Positions 14,366 through 23,820 are shown, counted from the stretch's first letter. The stretch: DNA of 30,921 nucleotides from JBDRNE01 sp043812935 (GCA_043812935.1 JBDRLO010000071.1:1-30921), one strand, 5' to 3'. Notes: generated from the letters alone by a model not told the origin. Numbers and translations: made by a program.

Positions 14366-15397
14366 ATGGAGCAGGAAGAAAAAAACCGTGAAAATAACAA
14401 AATGAAGAAGCAGACTGTCTTATGGGGGCTGTTTTTTGAAAAACTTCTTCAAAACGTCGATGCTTCAGTAATGGTCACGGATAGAGAAGGAAAAGTAATA
14501 TTTGCGAATGAAAAGTATCTGGATTTTTTCAGTTTCGGAAAAGATGATATTCTTGGTAAGAGCTGGATAGAGAACGTTATACCAAAAGGGCAGAGAGCTT
14601 TAGTGAAAAAAGTTTTTGATGATATAAAATCAAAAAAAATGCTAGGCAGGTTTGATACTCCGGTTTCGAATTCAAAAAAAACAAAAAAATATTTATGCTG
14701 GATAGCTATTCCTTTGGAAGAACAACGCACAATGCTGTACACGTTTATCGGCAAGGAAACGACTAAACCTTCCGGGCAGAAAATGGTAAAGGTCTACAAA
14801 AATACGAAAGTGACGCTTAATACGGTGTACGCTGAAGTTGTTGAGGCGCTTTTTTCCGCCGCTGAAGTAAGTGAACCTGGTACTGCAAAACACGCGACAA
14901 GGGTTATGATTTTTGCGGTTTCATTGGCAAAAAAGCTTAATCTTCCCCAGGAAGGTATTGAAAAACTTAAAGTAGCGTCGCTTCTTCATGATCTTGGAAA
15001 ACTGGCTGTTGATGAAAAGATATTGTTTAAAAAAGGTAAATTAAACGGCGAAGAATTTGAACAAATAAAAAACCACCCGCGATGGGGCTCGGAAATGATA
15101 CACCTTGTGTATTTTTTAAGAGATATTATTCCGATTATGGCCAACCATCATGAAAATTATGACGGGACAGGTTATCCTGAAGGGCTTGAAGGGGACGATA
15201 TCCCCTTGGAAGCGAGGGTTTTGGGAGTGGCGGATATTTATGAAGCTTTGACAGCGGATAGGCCTTACCGTAGAGGGTTTTCGCATGAAGATGCCGTAGA
15301 AATTATGAAAAGTGAAAAAGGGCGGAAATTAGACCCTGCAATTACTGATGTGTTTTTAGAAATGTTAAAAAACGGAGAAATAAGGGAGAATTATTGA
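14366..15397 (+). CDS. PAS domain / HD-GYP domain protein (likely c-di-GMP phosphodiesterase)
   Basis: HD-GYP proteins hydrolyse cyclic di-GMP using a di- or tri-iron site. Residues about 25-130 form a PAS sensor domain (VDASVMVTDREGKVIFANEKYL). The HD-GYP part has a first histidine near HATRV, the HD pair in LLHDLGK (H208, D209), HHENYDGTGYPEGL with the GYP triplet at 269-271, and GVADIYEALTADRPYR. All main metal ligands appear present, so it is probably active. There is no transmembrane segment, so it is likely cytosolic and senses through PAS. The ATG has GTGAGGG just upstream. Its end overlaps the dprA start by four bases, and it lies 35 bases after aroK. The signal and partner are unknown. 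Confidence 0.9.
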   Translation: MEQEEKNRENNKMKKQTVLWGLFFEKLLQNVDASVMVTDREGKVIFANEKYLDFFSFGKDDILGKSWIENVIPKGQRALVKKVFDDIKSKKMLGRFDTPVSNSKKTKKYLCWIAIPLEEQRTMLYTFIGKETTKPSGQKMVKVYKNTKVTLNTVYAEVVEALFSAAEVSEPGTAKHATRVMIFAVSLAKKLNLPQEGIEKLKVASLLHDLGKLAVDEKILFKKGKLNGEEFEQIKNHPRWGSEMIHLVYFLRDIIPIMANHHENYDGTGYPEGLEGDDIPLEARVLGVADIYEALTADRPYRRGFSHEDAVEIMKSEKGRKLDPAITDVFLEMLKNGEIRENY

Positions 15398-16551
15398 ATT
15401 CCGTATGTTGTGAGCTGATGGCTCTTAGCTTTATTGACGGTCTTGGGCCGAGAAGAATTTTATCAATTATGAATAAAGTTCCCGCGGTGGAAGATATTTT
15501 TTTAATGTCGGATTTTGAACTCTCAAAAATTATATCAAACTCAGGAATTATTGATAAAATAAAAAAGGTAAAACATACGGACGAATATAAAAGGGAACTG
15601 AGGTATATTCAAAAAGATGGAATTTCAGTTTTTTGTTTAAAGGATAAGAATTATCCGTGTAATTTAAAAAATATATATGATCCCCCGGCGGTTTTTTATT
15701 ATAAAGGAGATTTTTTAAATACGGATATTAATGCTGTTGCTATAGTTGGGTCACGCCGGTGTTCATTGTATGGTATGCAAATGGCGGAAAGTTTAGCCTA
15801 TGGCCTTGCAAAGAAAGGAATAACCGTAGTAAGCGGTATGGCAAGAGGGATAGATACTGCGGCGCATAGAGGAGCGCTTAAAGCCGATGGACGTACAATT
15901 GCGGTTATGGGAAGCGGGTTTAGGCATGTTTATCCTGTTGAGGCAAAGCCTTTGATTAAAGAAATATGCCGGAATGGCGCGGTTATCACTGAATACAGTT
16001 CAGAAACCAGTCCTTTACGGCAGAATTTCCCAAGGCGTAATAGAATAATCAGCGGGTTGGTTAAAGCGGTTGTGGTTGTTGAAGCGGCAGAAAGAAGCGG
16101 GGCTATGATAACCGCAAATCTTGCTCTTGAACAAGGCCGGGAAGTTTTTGCCGTACCCGGCCGTGCTGATTCTTATTCGTCCAATGGTGCTAATAAGCTT
16201 ATACAAGACGGAGCTAAACTTGTAATGTCAGCCGAAGATATTCTTAATGAGCTTAATTTGGAAAAAGTAGAGGGGACAGAAAGCCCTGAGAAGAAAGAAA
16301 ATAAATCATCTGACGCGGAAATTATCTGCAAATTAGATAATGAAGAACGTACAGTTTTGGGATTAATCAGTCTTGTAAAAAACGCGCATATTGATGATAT
16401 TATAGATCAGGCTAACTTAGATTCCGGAAGAATTTTTGCGGCATTACTCAAAATGCAGATGAAGGGGTTGGTAAAAGAACTTCCGGGGAAATATTTTGTT
16501 TTGACAAAAGAAAGAGTATCAAAAAAAAGGATGAAAGTTTATGACGGTTAA
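15394..16551 (+). CDS. dprA: DNA processing protein DprA/Smf
   Basis: DprA binds incoming single-stranded DNA during transformation and loads RecA. The N-terminal part (SFIDGLGPRRIL) is a helix-hairpin-helix/SAM-like segment; the Rossmann core runs through VGSRRCSLYGMQMAE, VSGMARGIDTAAHRGAL, VMGSGFRHVYP, EYSSETSPLRQNFPRRNR, ERSGAMITANLALEQGR and VPGRADSYSSNGANKLI. A C-terminal winged-helix domain follows an acidic linker (residues about 290-375). The start is a TTG at 15394, overlapping the previous stop and five bases after AAGGGAG; an ATG eight codons on (15418) is the alternative. The 385-residue length is typical. DprA is present in many non-competent bacteria, so competence is not proven. 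Confidence 0.95.
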   Translation: MNSVCCELMALSFIDGLGPRRILSIMNKVPAVEDIFLMSDFELSKIISNSGIIDKIKKVKHTDEYKRELRYIQKDGISVFCLKDKNYPCNLKNIYDPPAVFYYKGDFLNTDINAVAIVGSRRCSLYGMQMAESLAYGLAKKGITVVSGMARGIDTAAHRGALKADGRTIAVMGSGFRHVYPVEAKPLIKEICRNGAVITEYSSETSPLRQNFPRRNRIISGLVKAVVVVEAAERSGAMITANLALEQGREVFAVPGRADSYSSNGANKLIQDGAKLVMSAEDILNELNLEKVEGTESPEKKENKSSDAEIICKLDNEERTVLGLISLVKNAHIDDIIDQANLDSGRIFAALLKMQMKGLVKELPGKYFVLTKERVSKKRMKVYDG

Positions 16552-18601
16552 AAAGAAAACAACTAAAACTAAAAAAAAGCAGTCAAAATTTTTAGTAATT
16601 GTGGAATCACCTGCAAAATCAAAAACCATAAATAAAATATTGGGAAAAAATTTTAAGGTGCTGGCAAGCATGGGACATATTATTGATTTGCCTGTGGATA
16701 GAATGGGCATTGATTTTGAAGACGGGTTTAAACCTGAGTATATGGTTATGAAAGGTCGGAAAAAATATTTGAGCAGTCTTAAAAAAGAAGCAAAAGATGC
16801 TACTGCAATATATCTTGCTGCTGACCCTGACAGAGAGGGCGAAGCGATTTGTTGGCATCTTAAGAACTATCTTGCGAAGAAGGACATTGATATATATCGG
16901 GTAAGTTTTGAAGAAATAACCGAGAAGGCGGTTAGAGCCGCGTTTGAGAATCCGGGTGAACTGGATATGAACAAAGTAAATGCCCAGCAGGCGAGACGGA
17001 TTTTAGACAGAATTGTAGGGTATTCTTTAAGCCCGCTTTTATGGCGAAAAATAACAAGAGGATTAAGCGCCGGACGTGTGCAGTCAGTGGCTGTTATGCT
17101 GATTGTAAGAAGAGAAGAAGAAATAAGGCGGTTTAAATCTGAGGAGTATTGGAGTATAGAAGCTCTTTTGAATAAGAAAAACCAGAAGGATGAAGTTTCA
17201 CCGGCATTTAATGCGCGCTTAATAAAATATAAAGGCGAAAAGATTAATATATCGGAGGAAAAGACTGTTAAAGAGATTGTTTCAGAAATTGAAAAACAAG
17301 AGTTTATTGTAGCGGATATTAGCCGTAAAGATAAAAAGAGTTATCCGAGAGCGCCGTATATTACTTCAGCTCTACAGCAGGACGCGTTTAATAAATTAAA
17401 TTTTTCTGCAAACAAAACAATGCGGATAGCTCAAAGCCTTTATGAAGGGATAGATTTGGGAGAGGAAGGAAGTGTGGGATTGATAACGTATATGCGTACG
17501 GATTCGGTTCGTGTGTCTGAGGATGCGAAGAGCGACGCAAAGGAATATATATTGAAAGAATACGGAGAAAAGTATTATCCGAAAAAACAAATGCAGTATA
17601 AATCTAAAAAAAGAGCGCAGGAAGCGCATGAAGCAATACGGCCTACTCTTCCTTTGAGGCCTCCGGCCGAAATAGTGCAAAAGTTGAGTCCTGATGAATT
17701 GAAACTTTATAGCCTGATTTGGAAACGGTTTATTGCCAGCCAGATGGAAAATGCTCTTTTTTCCGTTTTAACGGTAAATATTGATGCCGGAGATTATAGA
17801 TTCCGCTCCGGCGGAAGCCAGCTTGTTTTTGACGGGTTTTTAAAAGTTTATAAATACGCGGATGATGATGCTGAGAACGTTTCAGAAATACCTGATCTTG
17901 AATCCGGAGAAGCTGTTGATCTTAAGGAATTAATTCCGGAGCAGCATTTTACAAAACCCCCGGCGCGTTATACGGACGCTTCTTTAGTTAAAATTCTGGA
18001 AGAAAAAGGTATAGGCCGGCCTTCAACATACGCGCCTATTCTCCGTACGATTATAAACAGGAATTATATTCAGCGTAAAGGCAAGGCTCTTCATCCTACG
18101 GAGTTAGGTGAATTAGTTAACGGTCTTCTTCTCGAAAACTTTCCGGATGTTGTAGACGAAGAGTTTACCGCGAAAATGGAAACCGAACTGGATAATGTCG
18201 AGGATGGAAAGATTAAATGGGCAGCGGTATTAAAAAACTTTTATACGCCGTTTACCAAAAAACTCGAAGAAGCAAAAGAACGTATGCGGAATGTTAAGAA
18301 ACAGGTTGTAACAACTAAGGAAATATGTGATCAATGCGGGAAACCTATGGTCATAAAATGGGGACGGCGCGGAAGATTTTTGAGCTGTTCGGATTTTCCG
18401 ACATGTAAAAACGCTAAATCAATAACAACCGGGGTTAAATGTCCGGAATCGAATTGTGACGGAGAATTGGTGGAACGGAAATCTTCTCGCGGAATGTTTT
18501 ATGGATGTACAAAGTACCCGAAATGTACCTACACAACAAAAAAACTTCCTGTGCCGGAAGAAAATGATAACGGCGCGACAGATTACGTTGAGGAGGAATA
18601 A
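16541..18601 (+). CDS. topA: DNA topoisomerase I
   Basis: TopA relaxes negative supercoils by single-strand passage. The TOPRIM domain has VESPAKSK (E22) and ADPDREGE (D95, D97, E99). DRIVGYSLSPLLW and GLSAGRVQSVAV follow, and the active-site tyrosine is Y317 in GLITYMRTDSVRVS. AQEAHEAIRPT and GRPSTYAPI complete the core. Two C-terminal four-cysteine zinc ribbons are visible: CDQC with CSDFPTC, and CPESNC with CTKYPKC; some bacteria have three to five. The N-terminus is very lysine-rich. The ATG lies within the last eleven bases of dprA, with AAAAAGG upstream. The dprA-topA-xer order is common in bacteria. The 686-residue length is ordinary. Confidence 0.97.
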   Translation: MTVKKKTTKTKKKQSKFLVIVESPAKSKTINKILGKNFKVLASMGHIIDLPVDRMGIDFEDGFKPEYMVMKGRKKYLSSLKKEAKDATAIYLAADPDREGEAICWHLKNYLAKKDIDIYRVSFEEITEKAVRAAFENPGELDMNKVNAQQARRILDRIVGYSLSPLLWRKITRGLSAGRVQSVAVMLIVRREEEIRRFKSEEYWSIEALLNKKNQKDEVSPAFNARLIKYKGEKINISEEKTVKEIVSEIEKQEFIVADISRKDKKSYPRAPYITSALQQDAFNKLNFSANKTMRIAQSLYEGIDLGEEGSVGLITYMRTDSVRVSEDAKSDAKEYILKEYGEKYYPKKQMQYKSKKRAQEAHEAIRPTLPLRPPAEIVQKLSPDELKLYSLIWKRFIASQMENALFSVLTVNIDAGDYRFRSGGSQLVFDGFLKVYKYADDDAENVSEIPDLESGEAVDLKELIPEQHFTKPPARYTDASLVKILEEKGIGRPSTYAPILRTIINRNYIQRKGKALHPTELGELVNGLLLENFPDVVDEEFTAKMETELDNVEDGKIKWAAVLKNFYTPFTKKLEEAKERMRNVKKQVVTTKEICDQCGKPMVIKWGRRGRFLSCSDFPTCKNAKSITTGVKCPESNCDGELVERKSSRGMFYGCTKYPKCTYTTKKLPVPEENDNGATDYVEEE

Positions 18602-18607
18602 ACAGCG

Positions 18608-19480
18608 GTGAGGCGTTACATAGAAAAGTTCAGCAATTATCTTGATATAGAAAAAAATTACTCAGGCCATACTTTGAGGAATTATCAGTCAGATCTTAAA
18701 GAACTGCTGGTTTTTTTGCACAACAAAGATATAAAAGATGTAACACATCTTGATATCAGGCGTTTCTTGGCGGAATTAAAACAAAAAGGTTCCTCGAAGC
18801 GTACTATTGTCAGAAAATTAGGTGCAATACGGTCTTTTTTTAAATTTCTTTTCAGGGAAAAATATATAGAATACAATCCGGCAGGCAGTGTTTTTACTCC
18901 GAAACTTGATAAAAAACTCCCGGAATTTCTTGATCTTGAAAAGACCTTAAAACTTATTACATCACCGGTTGAGGATACTTTTTTGGGGATAAGGGACCGG
19001 GCTATTTTAGAAGTTTTATATTCAACAGGTATCAGAGTGAGCGAATTAGTCGGGCTTAATGTTCAGAATATTGATTTTATAGCAGGCGTTATAAAAGTGA
19101 GAGGAAAAGGCAAAAAAGAACGTATCGCATTGCTTGGACAGCAGGCTCAGTTGGTTTTGAGGCGTTATATACGTGAAAAACAGGCGTTTTCCGCGGCGGA
19201 AGAGAAAGCATTGTTTCTTAATAGGTTTGGCGGCAGGCTTACGGATAGAAGCGTAAGAAGGCTTATTGATAAATATGTTAAAAAATGCAGTATAGAACAA
19301 AAAATATCTCCCCATTCTATTCGTCACTCATTCGCTACGCATATGATAAATAACGGCGCGGATCTAAGAAGCGTGCAGGAACTGTTGGGGCACAAAAATT
19401 TGTCAACGACCCAAATTTATACGCATCTTGGTTCACAAAGAATTAAAAGTATGTATACAAAAGCGCATCCGCGGGCCTGA
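18608..19480 (+). CDS. xerC: Tyrosine recombinase XerC/XerD
   Basis: Xer recombinases resolve chromosome dimers at dif. The N-terminal SAM-like core-binding domain (residues 1-90) precedes the catalytic domain, which has all six catalytic residues: R143 in TGIRVSEL, a lysine in RGKGKKER (167-170), H236 and R239 in HSIRHSF, H262 in LLGHKNL and Y271 in QIYTHL. The start is GTG at 18608, six bases after topA and about ten bases from AGGAGG. The length (290) fits XerC or XerD; sequence alone cannot separate the two, and the symbol xerC rests on the topA neighbourhood. The intact catalytic set and housekeeping context argue against a phage or integron integrase. Confidence 0.9.
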   Translation: MRRYIEKFSNYLDIEKNYSGHTLRNYQSDLKELLVFLHNKDIKDVTHLDIRRFLAELKQKGSSKRTIVRKLGAIRSFFKFLFREKYIEYNPAGSVFTPKLDKKLPEFLDLEKTLKLITSPVEDTFLGIRDRAILEVLYSTGIRVSELVGLNVQNIDFIAGVIKVRGKGKKERIALLGQQAQLVLRRYIREKQAFSAAEEKALFLNRFGGRLTDRSVRRLIDKYVKKCSIEQKISPHSIRHSFATHMINNGADLRSVQELLGHKNLSTTQIYTHLGSQRIKSMYTKAHPRA

Positions 19481-19490
19481 CTTTTCAGGC
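19475..19490. other. Small hairpin at the end of the xer gene
   Basis: GCCTGA (19475-19480) pairs with TCAGGC (19485-19490) across a CTTT loop and includes the xer stop codon. No T-run follows, so termination is unlikely; it sits 14 bases before the kdtA start and might influence translation. Confidence 0.35.
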
Positions 19491-19504
19491 GGGATAAAGC
19501 TATT

Positions 19505-20779
19505 ATGAAATTTTTATATGATTTATTTTTTATACTTTTTAGTATTTTATATATTCCGTATCTTGTATTCAAAGGCAAAATCCATAGAGGATTTTTGGAA
19601 AAATTTGGGTTTTTGCCTGAGAAAATTATAAGATTGCGTAATCCTGTGTGGATACATTCTGTAAGTGTCGGTGAAGCTGTTTTAGGTGTTAAGCTGGCGG
19701 CGCAGCTGAAAAAATGTTTTCCGGATAAACCCATAATTATTTCAACCACAACCCAAACCGGCCATGATGTGATTTTAAAAACCGCTAATGATGTTGTTGA
19801 CGCGGTTTTTTATTATCCGTTAGATTTAAGTTTTATTACGGCTAAGGTTGTATCCAAATTACAGCCGTCAGCGTATATTATGATTGAAACCGAGTTATGG
19901 CCGAATATGTTACGGGAATTATATGTAAGAAACGTTCCGGTTGTAATGGTGAACGGCAGGATATCTGATTCGTCGTTCGCGAATTATATGCGCATAAAAT
20001 TTGTGATGAGGCATATTTTCAAATGTGTCAGTTGTTTTTGTATGCAGACGGATAAAGATGCTGAAAAAATTGTAAAACTGGGCGCGGCAAAAAACAAAGT
20101 ATATGTTTCCGGAAACATGAAATTTGATGAAGGGCTTTTTTCTCTGGGACGAAAAGGGTTTAATCTTGATAGTTTTGGGTTTCATCCTGAAGATAAAGTT
20201 ATAGTCGCGGGCAGTACTCATTTCCCTGAAGAAATTGATGTTATTGATGTTTATAAAGATTTAAAATCGGAACGGAGCAATTTGCGGCTTATTATAGCGC
20301 CGCGTCATGTGGAACGGACGTTAAAAATACAGACTGATATTGAAAAAGCCGGGTTAAAGTGCCTGCTGTTTTCTGAAATTTTAAAAGGAAACAATCAGAA
20401 TAATGTTTTGAATAAAATAGTACTAGTAGATACAATTGGGCATTTGGCTGATATTTATAGTGTCGCGGATATTGTTTTTATAGGCGGCAGTTTGGTTAAA
20501 AAGGGCGGACAGAATCCGATAGAACCGGCAAGGTGGGGAAAGACCGTTATTTTCGGGCCTAATATGTTTAATTTTCGGAAGATAACTGATACATTTTTGG
20601 AAAATAACGCTGCATGCTTAATAAAAAACAAACAAGAGCTTAAAATAAAAATAAAAGAATTTTTATCTGACATGCGAAAAAGCCGTGAAATGTCTAAAAA
20701 CGCTTTAAAAGTTATAGAACAAAATTCAGGTGCAATTGTCAAAACCGTTGAAAAAATAAAGCAATATTTGAAAAAGTGA
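19505..20779 (+). CDS. kdtA: 3-deoxy-D-manno-octulosonic acid transferase (Kdo transferase)
   Basis: WaaA/KdtA adds Kdo from CMP-Kdo to the lipid A precursor at the inner membrane. An N-terminal hydrophobic anchor covers residues 4-21, followed by RGFLEKFGFLP and WIHSVSVGEA, whose glutamate (E57) is the probable catalytic base. STTTQTGHDV, PSAYIMIETELWPNML, VNGRISDSSFANY and VSGNMKFD follow in the acceptor half; the CMP-Kdo half contains VAGSTHFPEE, IAPRHVER and GGSLVKKGGQNPIEPARW. The 424 residues match the family. The ATG has only a weak purine-rich site upstream. It begins the LPS block of the window and is 32 bases upstream of the chosen lpxK start. Confidence 0.96.
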   Translation: MKFLYDLFFILFSILYIPYLVFKGKIHRGFLEKFGFLPEKIIRLRNPVWIHSVSVGEAVLGVKLAAQLKKCFPDKPIIISTTTQTGHDVILKTANDVVDAVFYYPLDLSFITAKVVSKLQPSAYIMIETELWPNMLRELYVRNVPVVMVNGRISDSSFANYMRIKFVMRHIFKCVSCFCMQTDKDAEKIVKLGAAKNKVYVSGNMKFDEGLFSLGRKGFNLDSFGFHPEDKVIVAGSTHFPEEIDVIDVYKDLKSERSNLRLIIAPRHVERTLKIQTDIEKAGLKCLLFSEILKGNNQNNVLNKIVLVDTIGHLADIYSVADIVFIGGSLVKKGGQNPIEPARWGKTVIFGPNMFNFRKITDTFLENNAACLIKNKQELKIKIKEFLSDMRKSREMSKNALKVIEQNSGAIVKTVEKIKQYLKK

Positions 20780-20811
20780 GAGGTTCAGTCCGAGGTAAGG
20801 AGATAGAGGCG

Positions 20812-21846
20812 TTGTTTAAATTGTATATTTTAAAACTTATGAAAGATGAAACCGCAGGTTTTTTTGATAATCTTATAAAAGGGGTTTTGCGCGTTTTGTC
20901 CTGGATCTATTATGCCGCTGTAAAATTTGTAGACAAATCTTATAAGGCTGGGATTAGACGGCAAATTAAAATAAACGTTCCGGTTATAAGCGTAGGGAAT
21001 ATTACTTTAGGAGGAACAGGGAAAACTCCTTTCGCGATTTTTTTAGCAGAGTATTGTCAGTTAAAAGGCAGGAATCCCGCTATACTTATCCGCGGATACG
21101 GTAAGGATGAAAACCGGATGCTTGCGGATGAACTTGCGGATGTTTCTATTTTTACCGGTCAGGACAGAGTCAAAACCGCGGCCGCGGCTGTTTCTCAAAA
21201 AAAGGACGTTATTATTCTGGATGACGGCTTTCAGCACAGAAGAATAAGACGTGATTTCAATATTTTGGTACTTGATAGTGTTTCTTTGTTTGGGAATAAG
21301 GCTTTGATTCCGCGCGGAATTTTAAGAGAACCGGTTTCTTCGCTAAAAAGAGCGGATGCTTTTGTGCTGACAAAAGCGGATATGATAGATGAAACTCGGC
21401 AGAATGCCGTTAAGGGAATGTTAACATCTGACTTTCCGAATATCCCGGTTGCTTTAGTTTGCCATAGACCTTTATCTTTTACCGATGTAACAGGCGCGTC
21501 GTATCCGGTGGAGATCGTTAACGGTTTGCGAATAGCTGTTTTTAGCGGAATAGGAGATCCTGATTATTTTGCGTTTTTATTAAAAAAACAAGGAGCGGTT
21601 ATTGCTTTTAGGCGTGATTATCCGGATCATTATCAATACACCCAAAAAGACGTTGATAAGATTTATTCCGAAATTTGTGATAAAAAAGTCCAGAAAGTAA
21701 TTGTAACGGCAAAAGATTACGTAAAACTTAAAAGTTTAGATTTATCGTATCTGGAAGACAAAGTGTTTATTCTAAAAATCGGTATTGATTTTATAGATGG
21801 AAAGGAGGGGTTAATTGCTGGACTTGATAGCGTCATTTTTGGTTAG
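20812..21846 (+). CDS. lpxK: Tetraacyldisaccharide 4'-kinase
   Basis: LpxK phosphorylates the 4' position of the lipid A disaccharide with ATP. The P-loop is in VISVGNITLGGTGKTPF, followed by ILIRGYGKDENRMLADE, the ILDDGFQHRRIRRDF block with the catalytic and metal residues, and the LTKADM segment. A hydrophobic N-terminal helix anchors it to the membrane. Start choice: GTG 20776 overlaps the kdtA stop without a ribosome binding site; TTG 20812 lies nine bases after AAGGAG (20797-20802) and is preferred; ATG 20839 is a shorter option that cuts into the family N-terminus. The chosen start gives 344 residues, normal for LpxK. Its 3' end overlaps the next gene by 32 bases. Confidence 0.93.
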   Translation: MFKLYILKLMKDETAGFFDNLIKGVLRVLSWIYYAAVKFVDKSYKAGIRRQIKINVPVISVGNITLGGTGKTPFAIFLAEYCQLKGRNPAILIRGYGKDENRMLADELADVSIFTGQDRVKTAAAAVSQKKDVIILDDGFQHRRIRRDFNILVLDSVSLFGNKALIPRGILREPVSSLKRADAFVLTKADMIDETRQNAVKGMLTSDFPNIPVALVCHRPLSFTDVTGASYPVEIVNGLRIAVFSGIGDPDYFAFLLKKQGAVIAFRRDYPDHYQYTQKDVDKIYSEICDKKVQKVIVTAKDYVKLKSLDLSYLEDKVFILKIGIDFIDGKEGLIAGLDSVIFG

Positions 21847-23752
21847 AGGTATCAACCTTGTTTTTCATGTGATGCCGATGAAAGTTAATTTGGCTATTGG
21901 CAGAAGCTTGGGCGGGTGGATACATCTTTTAAGCGGCAAAAGAAACGCGATTACATATGCAAATCTTAAAGCGGCATATGCTTTGAGCAAAGATGATAAC
22001 GCGAAAAATAAAACTCCACAGGAAATTAAACGGATTACAAAAGCTGTTTACAGAAATATGGGGCAAACTTTTACGGAAATTCTTTCAATGACGAAAATAA
22101 AAACGCCGTATATCAATAAGTTTATAAATGTCCGGAATTTTGAAAGAATACAGGAAGCGGCTAGAAACCCTAAAGGCATGATCTTGCTTTCCGCGCATTT
22201 CGGTAATTGGGAGCTTAGTACTGTGACCAGTGTTGCTAAAGGATTTCCGCTATATCTTTTGGCGCGGGATCAAAAAATGAAACGTTTAAACGAACTATTG
22301 AATTTGCTGCGGGAATCTAAAGGGAATATTGTTATCCGCAAAGGTGCGGATGTTAAGAATATCTTCCGTATGCTGCAAAACGGAAAAAGTATAGGTATAC
22401 TTGCCGATCAGAATGCCGGGGCACAGGGTCTTTTGGATGATTTTTTCGGCCGGCCGGCTTCAACTGCCGTGGGGCCGTATCGGTTTGCGCAAAAAAGCGG
22501 CGCGTGGATATTGCCGGCTTTTATTCATAGGGTTAAAGGGCAGTATCATGAACTTGTGCTTGAAAAACCCATGATTATAAGCCGGGAAGACGACATAAAA
22601 AGTTATGTTCATAAATATAATATGCTTCTAGAAAAACATGTGCGTGCGCACCCTGATCAGTGGTTGTGGATGCATAAAAGATGGAAGATGACGCCGGTTA
22701 AATATGTTATGGTTCTGGATGACGGAAAAAAGGGGCATTTAAAACAAAGTTTAGCAGTTGTAGAACAGATTAAGATTTACAGGGCTGGCAGAGGTTTTAG
22801 CCCTGAAAATCTTAAGATACAGGTAGTGCAGGTTCAGTTTAAAAACAAAAACGCTAAAGCTGTTTTTAATCTTGCAAGTTTGTTTTTTTCGCCGCGTTGC
22901 CAAGGTTGTTTAAAATGTTTAAAACGGGCGCTTAAAAAAGACAGTTATGATATGATTTCATTAAAATACGCGGATATTATTGTGAGTTGCGGATCAAGTT
23001 TGTCGGCGGTTAACAGGCTTATGAAAATAGAAAATTATGCCCGGAGTTTTACGGTGCTTGACCCTGGAATTTTTGTTAGAAAAAAATTTGATCTTATTCT
23101 TGTTCCGCGGCATGATTATGCCGGCAAGCGGTTTAATCAGGATCAAACCATAGTAACGGAACTATCGCCGAATCTTGTAACGAAATTTCCTAAAATTGAA
23201 GATAAGGGAAAGAACTGTATAGGAGTATTGTTAGGAGGGGATAATAAGTATTTTAGTTTTACTGACGAAACGGCGCGTTCCGTGACACAAGAATTAAAAA
23301 AGGCATGTGAAATTATTGATGCCGAGCTTTATATAACTACTTCACGAAGAACTCCATTGGTTGTGAATGAAGTCCTAAAAACTGAATTTAAAACTTATTC
23401 TAAAATTCACAAGTTTGTTTCCGGGCCGGAGGATAGAGATCCTGATACTGTTGAAAAAATTTTAGCATCAAGCAGAATAGTTGTTGTTTCAGGTGAAAGT
23501 ATTTCTATGGTGTCAGAAGCTGTTGCTTCCGGGCGCCAAGTTCTGGTTTTTATGCCGAAAAAAAAGGTAAAGACTATTACGAAATATGAAAAGTTTGTGA
23601 AAAACCTTGAAGAAAAAGGGTATCTTTACCAGGTTGGTGTTATGGATATCAGCGCTAAAATAAATGAAATTATAAAACATGCAGAGGCAAAACAAAATAT
23701 TGTACCGGATGACAATAAAAGAATTTATGAAAAAATGTACAAATTGTTTTAG
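21815..23752 (+). CDS. Fusion of LpxL-type lipid A acyltransferase and ELM1-family domain
   Basis: Residues 1-290 are a lysophospholipid/lipid A late acyltransferase (LpxL/HtrB family): the catalytic H-x4-E motif is AHFGNWEL (H128, E133), ILADQNAG and a GPYRFAQKSGAWILPAF segment follow, and QWLWMHKRWK closes the domain. Residues about 296-645 are an ELM1 (mitochondrial fission ELM1, DUF1022) domain: VMVLDDGKKGHLKQSL, VSCGSSLSAVNRL, VLDPGIF, LILVPRHD, VLLGGDNKYF and VVSGESISMVSEA are its usual stations. Bacterial ELM1 proteins look like GT-B glycosyltransferases and often sit beside LPS genes, so a sugar-transfer role is plausible but unproven. The TTG start at 21815 is four bases after AAAGGAGGGG (21801-21810), inside lpxK. 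The fusion is read through with no stop or frameshift. Confidence 0.9.
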   Translation: MLDLIASFLVRGINLVFHVMPMKVNLAIGRSLGGWIHLLSGKRNAITYANLKAAYALSKDDNAKNKTPQEIKRITKAVYRNMGQTFTEILSMTKIKTPYINKFINVRNFERIQEAARNPKGMILLSAHFGNWELSTVTSVAKGFPLYLLARDQKMKRLNELLNLLRESKGNIVIRKGADVKNIFRMLQNGKSIGILADQNAGAQGLLDDFFGRPASTAVGPYRFAQKSGAWILPAFIHRVKGQYHELVLEKPMIISREDDIKSYVHKYNMLLEKHVRAHPDQWLWMHKRWKMTPVKYVMVLDDGKKGHLKQSLAVVEQIKIYRAGRGFSPENLKIQVVQVQFKNKNAKAVFNLASLFFSPRCQGCLKCLKRALKKDSYDMISLKYADIIVSCGSSLSAVNRLMKIENYARSFTVLDPGIFVRKKFDLILVPRHDYAGKRFNQDQTIVTELSPNLVTKFPKIEDKGKNCIGVLLGGDNKYFSFTDETARSVTQELKKACEIIDAELYITTSRRTPLVVNEVLKTEFKTYSKIHKFVSGPEDRDPDTVEKILASSRIVVVSGESISMVSEAVASGRQVLVFMPKKKVKTITKYEKFVKNLEEKGYLYQVGVMDISAKINEIIKHAEAKQNIVPDDNKRIYEKMYKLF

Positions 23753-23820
23753 GTGTGAAAACCTGCTTTGCAATTGGAATTGCGCTGTGAGCGCCTTTAT
23801 TACATATAGAGGGAGGAAAA

